This document shows positions 8,609 through 16,440 of a DNA stretch of 64,000 nt, one piece after another (position 1 is the first letter of the stretch; every line of letters starts with the position of its first letter). The notes beneath the pieces were generated by a model that was not told the origin of the DNA, made no database searches, and saw nothing but the letters and a program-made list of their open reading frames with translations. A program made the position numbers and the translations under genes. The stretch spans positions 847,001-911,000 of the forward strand of contig NZ_CP004393.1 in assembly GCF_000819565.1 (NCBI RefSeq), written 5' to 3'. This DNA comes from Celeribacter indicus (lineage in GTDB: Bacteria > Pseudomonadota > Alphaproteobacteria > Rhodobacterales > Rhodobacteraceae).

Positions 8609-11017
8609 TCACGTCCCGCGCGGCTTTGCCCGGAGCGTCGGATCGGCCGCCGTCGGATCCTCGGGCCAGGGATGTTTCGGATAGCGCCCGCGCATCTCCT
8701 TGCGCACATCGGCATAGGAGGTCTTCCAGAAATTCGGCAGGTCCATCGTGACCTGCACCGGGCGATGGCCGGGGGAGGTGAGCACGACCTTCAGCGGCAC
8801 GCGGTTCGGGCCGACGGTCGGATGGACGGTGGTGCCGAAGAACTCCTGCAACCGCCCCGTCACTTCCGGGTCGGCGCCCGAATAGTCGATCGGCAGCTTC
8901 CGCCCCACCGGGCTTTCGAACTGCGCCGGCACCTCCCGGTCGAGCCGCTGCATCCGGTCCCAGTCGAGCATCGCCCGCAGCGCCCCGGTGATGTCGAGCG
9001 CGCGCAGCTGCGCCTCTGTCCGCGCGCCCCCGAGGTAGGGCAGGAGCCAGTCCTCGAGAGTGTCGAGCAGCACCTCCTCGCGCATGTCGGGATACCCCTC
9101 TCCCATCAGGCGCACCCGCGCCGCGAACCGCCGGGCGGCATCGCTCCAGGGCAGGCCGATCTGCCGCAGCCCCTCGAGCGCGCCGCGCGCCATCGCCTCC
9201 GCCGGCGCGTCCTTCCACTGACGGTCGTCGAGCACCAGCGCGCCGAACATCTCCTGCCGCCGCGCCACGACGCGCTTTTCGCGCCTGTCCCAGCGACAGA
9301 TTTCGTGCCAGGCGATCTGCGCGCCGAAGAGCCCGCGCAGCTCCGCCTCGCTGATCTCGACCGCCTGCCGGATCCGCGCCTCCCGCGGCGCCCCGTCCGT
9401 GTCGGTCACGACGATGAGCCGCGCGCCCGCGAGCGCATCCTCCTCCGCCATCACCGCGCCCTTGCCGCCGGAGAGCACATAGCGCGGCTGGTCGCCCCTG
9501 CGCCTGAGCCCGACCCGGTCGGGATAGGCCAGCGCCGCCATTTCCCCGAGGCTCATCGGCGGCGCCTCGCGAAGCCCCTGCCGCAGCCGCTTCGCCTCCT
9601 GCTTCACCCGCGCGATCACCCCGCGATCCGCATTCCCCGGCTCCCGCAGCGCCCGCATCCGCAGCGACAGATCCACGCCCGCACCGCGCAGGGGATCGCG
9701 TTCGTTCAAGAGCGCGGCCAGTTCTGCCGCCTGAATCCCGGCAATTTGCAGCATATGTGCAAGCCGCGGATGGAGCGGAAGACCCGCGAGCGCCTTGCCA
9801 TGCGCCGTGATCCGGCCCTCGCGATCGAGCGCGCCGAGACCTTCGAGCAGCGCCCGCGCCTCCGAAAGCGGACCCGCGGGCGGCGGTGTCAGAAAGGACA
9901 GCTCCGCCTCCGACGCGCCCCAGAGCGCCAGTTCGAGCGCGAGGCCGGTCAGGTCCGCCGTCTCGATCTCCGCCGGCGCGAAGGCGGGCAGGGCGCCCTC
10001 CTCGCCCTTCGTCCAGAGCCGGTAGCACACCCCCTCGGCGACGCGCCCGGCGCGCCCGCGCCGCTGTTCCGCCTCGGCCCTGGAGACGCGCTCGGTCACG
10101 AGGCGCGACATGCCGGAGCCCGGATCGAACCGCGCCCGCCGCGCCCGGCCCCCATCGACCACGATCCGCACGTCCTCGATGGTCAGCGAGGTCTCCGCGA
10201 TGGCGGTGGCGAGCACGACCTTGCGCCCCGTCGCCGCGGGCGCGATGGCCGCCCGCTGCTCGGCAAAGGGCATCGCGCCGAACAGCGGCCGGATCGCGCA
10301 GTCCTCCGGCACACGCCCGCGCAACAGCGCCTCGACCCGCCGGATCTCCCCCTCGCCGGGAAGGAAGACGAGCGCCGATCCCGGCTCCGCCCGCACCGCC
10401 TCCGCCACCAGATCCGCGACGGCCTCCTCGAAGCGCCGCGCCTTCGCGACCGGCGTCTCGCGCCAGCGGGTCTCCACCGGATAGGCGCGGCCTTCGGACC
10501 GCAGGACGGGCGCATCGTCGAGCAGGGCCGCGACGGGCCCGGCATCGAGCGTCGCGGACATCACCACCAGCGCCAGATCCTCGCGCAGCGCCTGCCGCGC
10601 CTCGATGGCGAGCGCGAGGCCGAGATCGGCGTTGAGGCTGCGTTCGTGGAATTCGTCAAAGATCAGCGCCCCGATTCCGGTCAGTTCCGGGTCGGATTGC
10701 AGCATTCGTGTCAGTATGCCCTCGGTCACCACCTCGATGCGCGTCGCCGTCCCGACCTTCGCCTCGCCGCGCATCCGGTAGCCGACGGTCTCCCCCGCGC
10801 GCTCCCCGAGCGTCTCCGCCATCCGCTCTGCCGCCGACCGCGCGGCAAGGCGGCGCGGTTCGAGCATGACGATCCGTCCGCTCACCGCGGGCAGCAGCGC
10901 CAGCGGCACGCGCGTCGTCTTCCCCGCCCCCGGCGGGGCCACGAGCACCGCCCGGCCCTCCGCCCGCACGGCGGCGACCAGCTCTTCCAACACCTCGTCG
11001 ATCGGCAGCCTGTCCAT
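8609..11017 (-). CDS. hrpB: ATP-dependent RNA helicase HrpB
   Basis: DEAH/RHA-family helicase of unknown cellular role. 802 residues from the chosen start MDRLPIDEVL (11017), with AAGGGCGGC upstream; in-frame starts at 11035 and 11077 are possible. Motif I is APPGAGKTT, motif II DEFH (IFDEFHERSLNADLG), motif III SATLD, and motif VI lies in the EAEQRRGRAGR context. The family-specific C-terminal HrpB domain is present (IDYSGADPEVTGRLQEFFG region). Single gene between converging trkH and divergent meaB. Confidence 0.93.
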   Translation of the reverse strand: MDRLPIDEVLEELVAAVRAEGRAVLVAPPGAGKTTRVPLALLPAVSGRIVMLEPRRLAARSAAERMAETLGERAGETVGYRMRGEAKVGTATRIEVVTEGILTRMLQSDPELTGIGALIFDEFHERSLNADLGLALAIEARQALREDLALVVMSATLDAGPVAALLDDAPVLRSEGRAYPVETRWRETPVAKARRFEEAVADLVAEAVRAEPGSALVFLPGEGEIRRVEALLRGRVPEDCAIRPLFGAMPFAEQRAAIAPAATGRKVVLATAIAETSLTIEDVRIVVDGGRARRARFDPGSGMSRLVTERVSRAEAEQRRGRAGRVAEGVCYRLWTKGEEGALPAFAPAEIETADLTGLALELALWGASEAELSFLTPPPAGPLSEARALLEGLGALDREGRITAHGKALAGLPLHPRLAHMLQIAGIQAAELAALLNERDPLRGAGVDLSLRMRALREPGNADRGVIARVKQEAKRLRQGLREAPPMSLGEMAALAYPDRVGLRRRGDQPRYVLSGGKGAVMAEEDALAGARLIVVTDTDGAPREARIRQAVEISEAELRGLFGAQIAWHEICRWDRREKRVVARRQEMFGALVLDDRQWKDAPAEAMARGALEGLRQIGLPWSDAARRFAARVRLMGEGYPDMREEVLLDTLEDWLLPYLGGARTEAQLRALDITGALRAMLDWDRMQRLDREVPAQFESPVGRKLPIDYSGADPEVTGRLQEFFGTTVHPTVGPNRVPLKVVLTSPGHRPVQVTMDLPNFWKTSYADVRKEMRGRYPKHPWPEDPTAADPTLRAKPRGT

Positions 11018-11148
11018 GCCGCCCTTATCGGCCATCGCGCCGCGGGAGGAAAGCGCCGTCTCGCGCCGCCGGGACATCCCGCCTCACTGGACAGCCGGCC
11101 GCGAAACGTGCAAGTCAGAGGCCGACGAGATGAGCAGAGAGGCCCGTC

Positions 11149-12132
11149 ATGGAGATCACGGAGCTTGCCCGGCAGGTCATCGCCGGCAATCGCCGCGCGC
11201 TCGCCCGCGCGATCACCCTTGTGGAAAGCGTCCGGTCCGACCACCGCGAACAGGCCACCGCGCTCATGGAGGAGATCGGCAGATCGGGGCGCCAGGCCCT
11301 CCGCCTCGGGCTGTCGGGAACGCCCGGCGTGGGCAAGTCGACCTTCATCGAAAGTTTCGGCATGATGCTCATCCGCGAGGGGCTGAAGGTGGCGGTGCTC
11401 GCCGTCGATCCCTCCTCCTCGCGCTCCGGCGGGTCCATCCTGGGCGACAAGACCCGGATGGAGTATCTGTCGCGGGAAAAGAATGCCTTCATCCGGCCCT
11501 CGCCCTCGCGCTCCGAACTCGGCGGCGTCGCCCGGCGCACGCGGGAGGCGGTGGCGCTCTGCGAGGCGGCGGGATACGATCTCATCCTGATCGAGACGGT
11601 GGGCGTCGGCCAGTCGGAGACCGTCGTGGCCGAAATGTCGGACGTCTTCCTGCTGCTGCTCGCGCCCGCGGGCGGCGACGAGTTGCAGGGCGTGAAGCGC
11701 GGGATCATGGAAATGGCCGACATCATCCTCGTGAACAAGGCCGACGGCGATCTCAAGGCCGCGGCGCAGCGCACCCGCGCCGATTACGCCGGCGCGCTGC
11801 GTCTCCTGCGCAAGCGGCCGCAGGATCCCGAAGGCTTCCCCAAGGCGATGACCGTCTCCGCGCTGGAGGAGAAGGGTCTCGCGACCGCCTGGCAGGAAAT
11901 GCAGGCGCTCGTCGCCTGGCGGCGCGAGAACGGGTTCTTCGACCGGCGCCGGGCGGAGCAGGCGGAATACTGGTTCGGCCAGGAAATCCGCTACGGGCTT
12001 CTGGGACAGCTCGAACGGGAGCCCTACAAATCGCTCATCGGCACGCTCGCCGCAAAGGTCGCGGCGGGAGAGAGCACGCCGGGCAACGCGGCGGCCGAGG
12101 TGCTCCGGGCGCTCAGGCAGGACGCTGGCTGA
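11149..12132 (+). CDS. meaB: methylmalonyl-CoA mutase-associated GTPase MeaB
   Basis: G3E-family P-loop GTPase that guards adenosylcobalamin loading and protects methylmalonyl-CoA mutase (in this group also ethylmalonyl-CoA mutase). 327 residues, normal. Walker A GTPGVGKST is near residues 56-64, the switch region DPSSSRSGGSILGDKTRM follows, then ETVGVGQSE and the guanine motif NKAD. GAGAGG precedes the ATG. The mutase itself is not in the window. This fits with propionyl-CoA metabolism encoded by prpE at 27-29 kb. Confidence 0.94.
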   Translation: MEITELARQVIAGNRRALARAITLVESVRSDHREQATALMEEIGRSGRQALRLGLSGTPGVGKSTFIESFGMMLIREGLKVAVLAVDPSSSRSGGSILGDKTRMEYLSREKNAFIRPSPSRSELGGVARRTREAVALCEAAGYDLILIETVGVGQSETVVAEMSDVFLLLLAPAGGDELQGVKRGIMEMADIILVNKADGDLKAAAQRTRADYAGALRLLRKRPQDPEGFPKAMTVSALEEKGLATAWQEMQALVAWRRENGFFDRRRAEQAEYWFGQEIRYGLLGQLEREPYKSLIGTLAAKVAAGESTPGNAAAEVLRALRQDAG

Positions 12133-12179
12133 ACGCCGGCGACGGCATGGGTCGGGACGCGCCCCGTCGACAGGCCGCG

Positions 12180-12195
12180 ATTGTCAGCTGACAAT
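12180..12195. promoter_or_regulatory. 16-bp perfect palindrome upstream of the rpmB promoter
   Basis: ATTGTCAGCTGACAAT reads identically on both strands. It lies 13 bases upstream of the -35 element at 12209 and 48 bases after the meaB stop. Position and symmetry suggest a binding site for a dimeric regulator; the family is not recognised. Confidence 0.45.
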
Positions 12196-12208
12196 TGGGC
12201 GACCGGGC

Positions 12209-12237
12209 TTGACGATTCTCCCGCGATCCACTATGCA
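12209..12237 (+). promoter_or_regulatory. promoter of rpmB
   Basis: TTGACG (12209-12214), exactly 17 bases, then TATGCA (12232-12237). A start near 12244 leaves a leader of about 190 bases before rpmB. The leader contains a small stem CGGAC-TTGC-GTCCG (about 12327-12340). I see no gene between meaB and rpmB (12133-12437). Confidence 0.6.
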
Positions 12238-12437
12238 CCGCGAACTGAATTTCGGGCGCCGCTCTCGGGTGGTGTCTTTCTCCGTTGAATTCGGGCCTCT
12301 TTCGGGTCTGACGGGTCACTTCGGACTTGCGTCCGGCCGGCACCCGCGCCATATGAAGCGCCGATCCAGACGGAAACCTGAGTCCATGAATTCGCGGGGG
12401 CGTTCGGCGCTTTCGCCAGTGAAACGAGGAAAAGCCC

Positions 12438-12728
12438 ATGTCGCGTCGTTGCGAACTGACCGGTAAAGGCCCGATGACTGGCAACAATGTCAGCCACGCC
12501 AACAACAAAACCCGCCGCCGTTTCCTTCCGAACCTCAACGATGTGACGCTGATTTCGGATACCCTCGGCCGCTCCTTCAAGCTGCGGATCTCCGCCGCGG
12601 CCCTGCGCTCCGTCGACCACCGCGGCGGCCTCGACGCCTTCCTCGCGAAGGCCCGTGACGAGGAACTCTCCGCGAACGCGCTGAAGATCAAGAAAGAGAT
12701 CGCGAAGGCCCAGACGGCCGCCGCCTGA
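12438..12728 (+). CDS. rpmB: 50S ribosomal protein L28
   Basis: Structural protein of the large ribosomal subunit. 96 residues, typical for alphaproteobacteria, beginning [29 protein letters not shown], a strongly conserved family opening. It is a stand-alone gene with its own promoter (12209-12237) and a very strong hairpin terminator right after it. GAGGAAA precedes the start. Confidence 0.96.
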   Translation: MSRRCELTGKGPMTGNNVSHANNKTRRRFLPNLNDVTLISDTLGRSFKLRISAAALRSVDHRGGLDAFLAKARDEELSANALKIKKEIAKAQTAAA

Positions 12729-12751
12729 TCCTTTCGGACCGGATGACATCG

Positions 12752-12785
12752 CAAGACCCCGTGAGGCGCGCCTCGCGGGGTCTTG
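12752..12785. terminator. terminator after rpmB
   Basis: A long hairpin: CAAGACCCCG (12752-12761) pairs with CGGGGTCTTG (12776-12785), and the enclosed GAGGCGCGCCTC is itself self-complementary. It ends the rpmB transcript 23 bases after the stop. Confidence 0.8.
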
Positions 12786-12850
12786 TCATTCTGCCGCAGC
12801 CTCGCCGCGCGCCCTTGCCAAGATACGCGCCAGGCGGCACTCTCCGCGGC

Positions 12851-13198
12851 ATGCGCCGCTCGCCCCCGATACATGCCGGCCTCGTCGCCCTTCTCCTGAT
12901 CGTCACGTCGCAGTCCATGGCCGTGGCGCGCGGGACGATGCGCGATCCCGCGGGGGCGATGATCCTGTGCACGGGCAGCGGCCCGACCATGGTCTATGTC
13001 GACGAGAGCGGCAGGCCGATGGGACCGCGGCATATCTGCCCGGAGGCGGCGCTCTCGATCCTTGCGGGGACGGGCGTGGCCTTCGTCCTCGCGCCGCCGG
13101 CCCAGGGGCTCCTCCGCTTCGTCGCGCCGGTGCAACAGCCCGTCTTCCGATCCGCGCGCGCGCCGGCCGCGCAGGCCCGCGATCCTCCTTCGGCGTGA
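12851..13198 (+). CDS. conserved exported protein of unknown function, next to PCuAC
   Basis: 116-residue protein with an N-terminal hydrophobic segment (HAGLVALLLIVTSQSMAVA) typical of a signal peptide. The mature part has two cysteines in the contexts ILCTGSGP and HICPEA and a proline-rich C-terminus. Start taken at 12851; an upstream in-frame ATG at 12743 falls inside the rpmB terminator and is unlikely. It lies 40 bases upstream of the PCuAC copper chaperone gene on the same strand, suggesting a role in periplasmic copper handling (DUF2946-like proteins occupy similar positions), but I do not recognise the family with certainty. Confidence 0.6.
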   Translation: MRRSPPIHAGLVALLLIVTSQSMAVARGTMRDPAGAMILCTGSGPTMVYVDESGRPMGPRHICPEAALSILAGTGVAFVLAPPAQGLLRFVAPVQQPVFRSARAPAAQARDPPSA

Positions 13199-13238
13199 AC
13201 GCTTCCTTCACTGCACAGATACACCAAAGGATGATCCA

Positions 13239-13706
13239 ATGCTGAAAACCACCCTTCTCGCGGGGCTCTCCGCGCTTGCCCTCGCGGCCCCCGCCCTGGC
13301 CGATATCACCATTTCCGACGCCTATGCCCGCTCCGCCGGGGCGATGGCCAAGACCGGCGCCGCCTTCTTCACCATCGGCAACGACGGGGATGCGCCGGAC
13401 CGGCTCGTCGCCGCGCATTCCGAGGTCGCCAGGGTCACGGAATTGCACACCCACAAGGACATGGGCGACGGCGTGGTAAAGATGATGCCTGTCCCCGAAG
13501 GATTCGAGGTGCCGGCCCACGGCACCCATGCCCTCGCCCGCGGCGGCGACCATGTGATGTTCATGGGGCTCGACGGCCCCCTGGAACAGGGCGACACCGT
13601 CACCGTGACCCTCACCTTCGAGACGGCGGGCGACATCACCGTCGAGATCCCCGTCGACCTCGAGCGCGGCGCCGGGGAGGCGATGCCGCAGCATCACGAC
13701 CACTGA
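13239..13706 (+). CDS. PCuAC-family periplasmic copper chaperone
   Basis: Periplasmic Cu(I) chaperone that helps metallate the CuA or CuB site of cytochrome oxidase. 155 residues with a clear signal peptide (LLAGLSALALAAPALA). The metal-binding pattern of the family is present: His in TELHTHKDM, Met in VVKMMPV, and the HxM pair in GGDHVMFMGL. A histidine-rich tail (QHHDH) may add metal affinity. AAAGGA lies eight bases upstream of the ATG. It is preceded by an exported protein of unknown function and followed by a terminator. Confidence 0.9.
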   Translation: MLKTTLLAGLSALALAAPALADITISDAYARSAGAMAKTGAAFFTIGNDGDAPDRLVAAHSEVARVTELHTHKDMGDGVVKMMPVPEGFEVPAHGTHALARGGDHVMFMGLDGPLEQGDTVTVTLTFETAGDITVEIPVDLERGAGEAMPQHHDH

Positions 13707-13730
13707 GGCAAGCATCCGCCACCGCATCGG

Positions 13731-13757
13731 GGCGTCCCCGCCGGGGGCGCCTTTTTT
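13731..13757 (+). terminator. terminator after the PCuAC gene
   Basis: Stem GGCGTCCCC (13731-13739) with GGGGGCGCC (13743-13751), one G-U pair, three-base loop, then six T. Confidence 0.85.
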
Positions 13758-13853
13758 CTTGCGCGAGGCGCGTATTCGGATAAAGGAAGCGGCACCCGGC
13801 CCGTCGGTTTTTGCGCGTGCCGGGCAGGTCCATGACAACCGAAGAGCCGTTTC

Positions 13854-14405
13854 ATGCTGAGCGTCCATGCCTTCGAGGCGGCGTTTTCGCCCGCCGAATG
13901 CGATGCCATCGTCGCCCTGGCCCGGCAAGAGGAGCTTGCCGACGCCGGGCTCGTGAAGAACCGCTCCGACCACGGCCTGCGGCGCGCCGATCTCGCCTGG
14001 CTCGACGAGCGCGAGGGCGGCGGCTGGATCATGGAGCGGATCATGCGCCTCGTGGCGGAGGCTAACCGCAGCCATTTCGATTTCGCCCTGACCGAATTCG
14101 GCGAAAGCCCGCAGGTCGCGCGCTACGGCGCCGAACGGGCGGGACATTTCGCGTGGCATTCCGACATCGGCGAGGGCGCGCTCGCCTCCCGGCGCAAGCT
14201 CACCCTGGTCGTGCAGCTCTCCGACCCGTCGGACTACGAGGGCGGCGCGCTCGAATTGCAGCCGGACAGCCATATCCGCACCGCCGACCGCGCCCGCGGT
14301 TCCGCCGTGCTCTTTCCCTCCTTCGTGCTCCACCGCGTGACACCGGTCACCGCCGGGGAGCGATTCTCCCTCTCCACATGGGTGCATGGGCCCGCCTTCC
14401 GCTGA
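13854..14405 (+). CDS. 2OG-Fe(II) oxygenase (prolyl 4-hydroxylase-like)
   Basis: 183-residue dioxygenase of the 2-oxoglutarate/Fe(II) superfamily. The iron ligands H102 and D104 are in FAWHSDIG and the distal H160 in VLHRVTPV; R170 in ERFSLSTWVHG is the expected 2-oxoglutarate ligand. The domain fills nearly the whole protein. It is a single gene between a terminator and a pair of inverted repeats. Substrate unknown: relatives hydroxylate protein proline residues or other small targets. Confidence 0.85.
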   Translation: MLSVHAFEAAFSPAECDAIVALARQEELADAGLVKNRSDHGLRRADLAWLDEREGGGWIMERIMRLVAEANRSHFDFALTEFGESPQVARYGAERAGHFAWHSDIGEGALASRRKLTLVVQLSDPSDYEGGALELQPDSHIRTADRARGSAVLFPSFVLHRVTPVTAGERFSLSTWVHGPAFR

Positions 14406-14428
14406 GATGAGTATTTTTTCAGCAAAGG
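14406..14428 (+). repeat. intergenic repeat copy A (GAGTATTT family)
   Basis: GATGAGTATTTTTTCAGCAAAGG, broken here as GATGAGTATTTTTT-CAGCAAAGG, just after the oxygenase stop. An inverted relative lies at 14601-14622. The two share GAGTATTT, three variable bases, then CAGCAAAGGA. They sit between converging genes and may end transcription in both directions. Confidence 0.6.
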
Positions 14429-14600
14429 AAACCGGATTGCGCCCCGGCCGCCGGTTCATGGTGCAGTGACGTCACCGGAAGGGTTTTCGGCCACACGGGC
14501 CGGGGCGTCTCCTTCGCTGGCGGTCATCGGCGCTCCCGCCTGTACCGCCTGCCGAGCCTATACCGGAATGTCCTGACAAAGGGTTACCGCGCCGCGCGGT

Positions 14601-14622
14601 CTCCTTTGCTGCCCAAATACTC
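14601..14622 (-). repeat. intergenic repeat copy B, inverted to copy A
   Basis: On the minus strand this reads GAGTATTTGGG-CAGCAAAGGAG. It lies nine bases beyond the stop of the sirtuin gene, in the same relation to that gene as copy A is to the oxygenase. The 170 bases between the copies hold no gene I can support; they include the palindrome GTGACGTCAC (14466-14475). Confidence 0.6.
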
Positions 14623-14630
14623 GAAGCCCC

Positions 14631-15320
14631 TCAGCCGCCCAGCACCTCCGCCACCCAGGCCGGGACCACCGCGCTCGCCGGCCCTTCGCGCTGCTCGTCG
14701 AACCGCGCGCCCGAGGCCTCGAGGTTGAGTTCCAGCGTGCGGATGCCGAGCGCCCGCGCCATCCGGCCGAAGCCTGCCGCCGGGTAGACCGTGCCGGAGG
14801 TGCCGACCGCGACGAAGAGGTCGCTTTCCTCCAGCGCCTCCTCGATCCGGTCCATGTGATAGGGGATTTCCCCGAACCAGACGATATCCGGCCGGGTGCG
14901 CGCCGCGCCGCAGGAGGGGCAGGGGTCGCCGACCGCCATCGCCGCCGGGGCGGGCCAGCGGCTGCCGCAGGCGGCGCAGAGCGCGCCCGCGAGCGCGCCG
15001 TGCATGTGGATCACCTCGCGCGCGCCGGCGCGTTCGAGCAGGTCGTCGACATTCTGCGTGACGAGATGGACGGGCCGGTCATGTTCGGCCTGGAGCCGCG
15101 CGAGGGCGCGGTGGGCGGCGTTCGGTTCCGCCAGCGCGGCCTGGGCGCGGCGCATGTTGTAGAAACGCTGCACCTGCGCGGGATCGCGGACAAAGGCTTC
15201 GGGCGTGGCGACGTCCTCCACCCGGTGATCTTCCCAGAGCCCGTCCGCGGCGCGGAAGGTCCTCAGCCCGCTTTCGGCCGAAAGCCCCGCGCCGGACAGT
15301 ATGAAGATCCCGCCTCTCAT
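14631..15320 (-). CDS. cobB: NAD-dependent protein deacylase, SIR2 family
   Basis: Cytosolic sirtuin removing acetyl or succinyl groups from lysines with NAD+. 229 residues from MRGGIFILSGAG; the start at 15320 is preceded by GGAGGG, and a longer frame to 15365 lacks such a site. Motifs: GAGLSAESG, TQNVDDL, catalytic HMHG, Zn-binding CxxC pairs (LCAACGS and CPSCGA), GTSGTV and NLE. It may balance acyl-CoA-driven protein acylation in a strain with active propionyl- and acetyl-CoA metabolism (inference). Confidence 0.92.
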   Translation of the reverse strand: MRGGIFILSGAGLSAESGLRTFRAADGLWEDHRVEDVATPEAFVRDPAQVQRFYNMRRAQAALAEPNAAHRALARLQAEHDRPVHLVTQNVDDLLERAGAREVIHMHGALAGALCAACGSRWPAPAAMAVGDPCPSCGAARTRPDIVWFGEIPYHMDRIEEALEESDLFVAVGTSGTVYPAAGFGRMARALGIRTLELNLEASGARFDEQREGPASAVVPAWVAEVLGG

Positions 15321-15403
15321 CGCATCCCTCCGATCTTGGCCCCTGCCGGTCTTGCGGGGGACCATAGCACGCGGCTAGGCTGGCGCCAGAGAGAAGGCCC
15401 CCG

Positions 15404-15859
15404 ATGCAGAAGATCGTTTTCGTTTGTCTCGGCAATATCTGCCGGTCTCCCGCCGCGGAGGCGGTGCTTGCCGCCAAGGCCCCGGCGGCGGGGCTTTCGC
15501 TGCGGATCGACAGCGCCGGCACCGGCGACTGGCATGTGGGCGAGCCGGCCTATGGGCCGATGAGCCGGGCCGCCGCCGCCCGCGGCTACGACCTTTCCGG
15601 CCTGCGCGCCCGGCAGTTCACCGCCCGCGATTTCGCCGCCTTCGACCTGATCGTGGTGATGGACAAGACGAACGAGCGCGATGTCGAGCGCCTGCGTCCC
15701 GCGGGCAGCGCGACGCCGGTGCGGCAGATGATGAGCTATGCGCCGCAGGCCGGGGCGAACACCGTGCCGGATCCCTATTACACCCGCGATTTCGGCGAGG
15801 CGCTCGACCTGATCGAGCGGGCCGTGGACGGGCTCGTCGCGGAGCTCGGCCGGACCTGA
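15404..15859 (+). CDS. low-molecular-weight protein-tyrosine phosphatase
   Basis: 151-residue phosphatase of the LMW-PTP family. The P-loop CX5R is CLGNICR, C8 to R14, at the extreme N-terminus; the general-acid motif DPYY is near residue 124. It is divergent from the sirtuin gene (84 bases between starts) and converges with a small exported protein gene (16 bases between stops). Physiological substrate unknown; in some bacteria such enzymes act on exopolysaccharide tyrosine kinases, but none is adjacent. Confidence 0.92.
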   Translation: MQKIVFVCLGNICRSPAAEAVLAAKAPAAGLSLRIDSAGTGDWHVGEPAYGPMSRAAAARGYDLSGLRARQFTARDFAAFDLIVVMDKTNERDVERLRPAGSATPVRQMMSYAPQAGANTVPDPYYTRDFGEALDLIERAVDGLVAELGRT

Positions 15860-15875
15860 GCGCCGTCCGTTCCGC

Positions 15876-16193
15876 TCAGCCGCAGAAATTCGAGGCGGCG
15901 TCGCCGAAGGCCTTGTAGCGGCGCCAGAATTCCTCGTGGCTGCGGTTGTCGGACTGGCGGATGTCCTGCGCCTTCTGCGGGTTCTTGAAGAATTTCGCGG
16001 CCTGGCGCTGATCGCGGTTCGAGAGCGTCACATCGGCGACCTGCTGGATGCAGCCGCAGAGGCTGCGGTTTCCGGCGGCGCGGTCCGATTGCAGGCAGGC
16101 GCGTTCGATCGCGCCGGCGCTCGCGGCCAGGGGAGACAGTGTCGCGGCGGCCGCCGTGGCCAGCGCGGCGAGGGTCATGACGGGGGTCTTCAT
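15876..16193 (-). CDS. small exported cysteine-containing protein, unknown function
   Basis: 105 residues with a signal peptide (MKTPVMTLAALATAAAATLS...ASAG). The mature part has four cysteines (C33, C46, C48, C104), including a CGC motif that could form disulphides or bind metal or haem. Charged helical segments follow (KFFKNPQKAQDIRQ, HEEFWRRYKAFGDA). Start chosen at 16193; a longer frame upstream is basic and unconvincing. I believe this family is widespread in Rhodobacterales but know no function. Confidence 0.7.
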   Translation of the reverse strand: MKTPVMTLAALATAAAATLSPLAASAGAIERACLQSDRAAGNRSLCGCIQQVADVTLSNRDQRQAAKFFKNPQKAQDIRQSDNRSHEEFWRRYKAFGDAASNFCG

Positions 16194-16440
16194 ACTTGCT
16201 CTACCTCGTTTCCAGATCCTGCGCCTGCCTGGCCTCTTGTCGGGCCTTCGGGACGGGTGAGTCGCCTCGGCAGGCTGCATGGGGATGGTTAAGACGAGGT
16301 GAACTATGCCTCAAGACGGGCTCACGGGCAATTGAGGATCCGGGCGGCGGGAAAAATGTGATCGGCGCATCGGCTCTGGCCATCGCCCCCGGTCCCGCCT
16401 ACTGTCCGGCGCGGGCGGGCAGAGCGCGAGGGGAGACGGG

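Noticed and set aside
8672..11365. An 897-codon frame on the plus strand opposite hrpB
   Set aside because: Antisense shadow of HrpB; no ribosome-binding site and low-complexity Arg/His/Pro sequence.
12231..12749. A 172-codon minus-strand frame across the rpmB leader and gene
   Set aside because: It overlaps rpmB and its promoter and shows no conserved motif.
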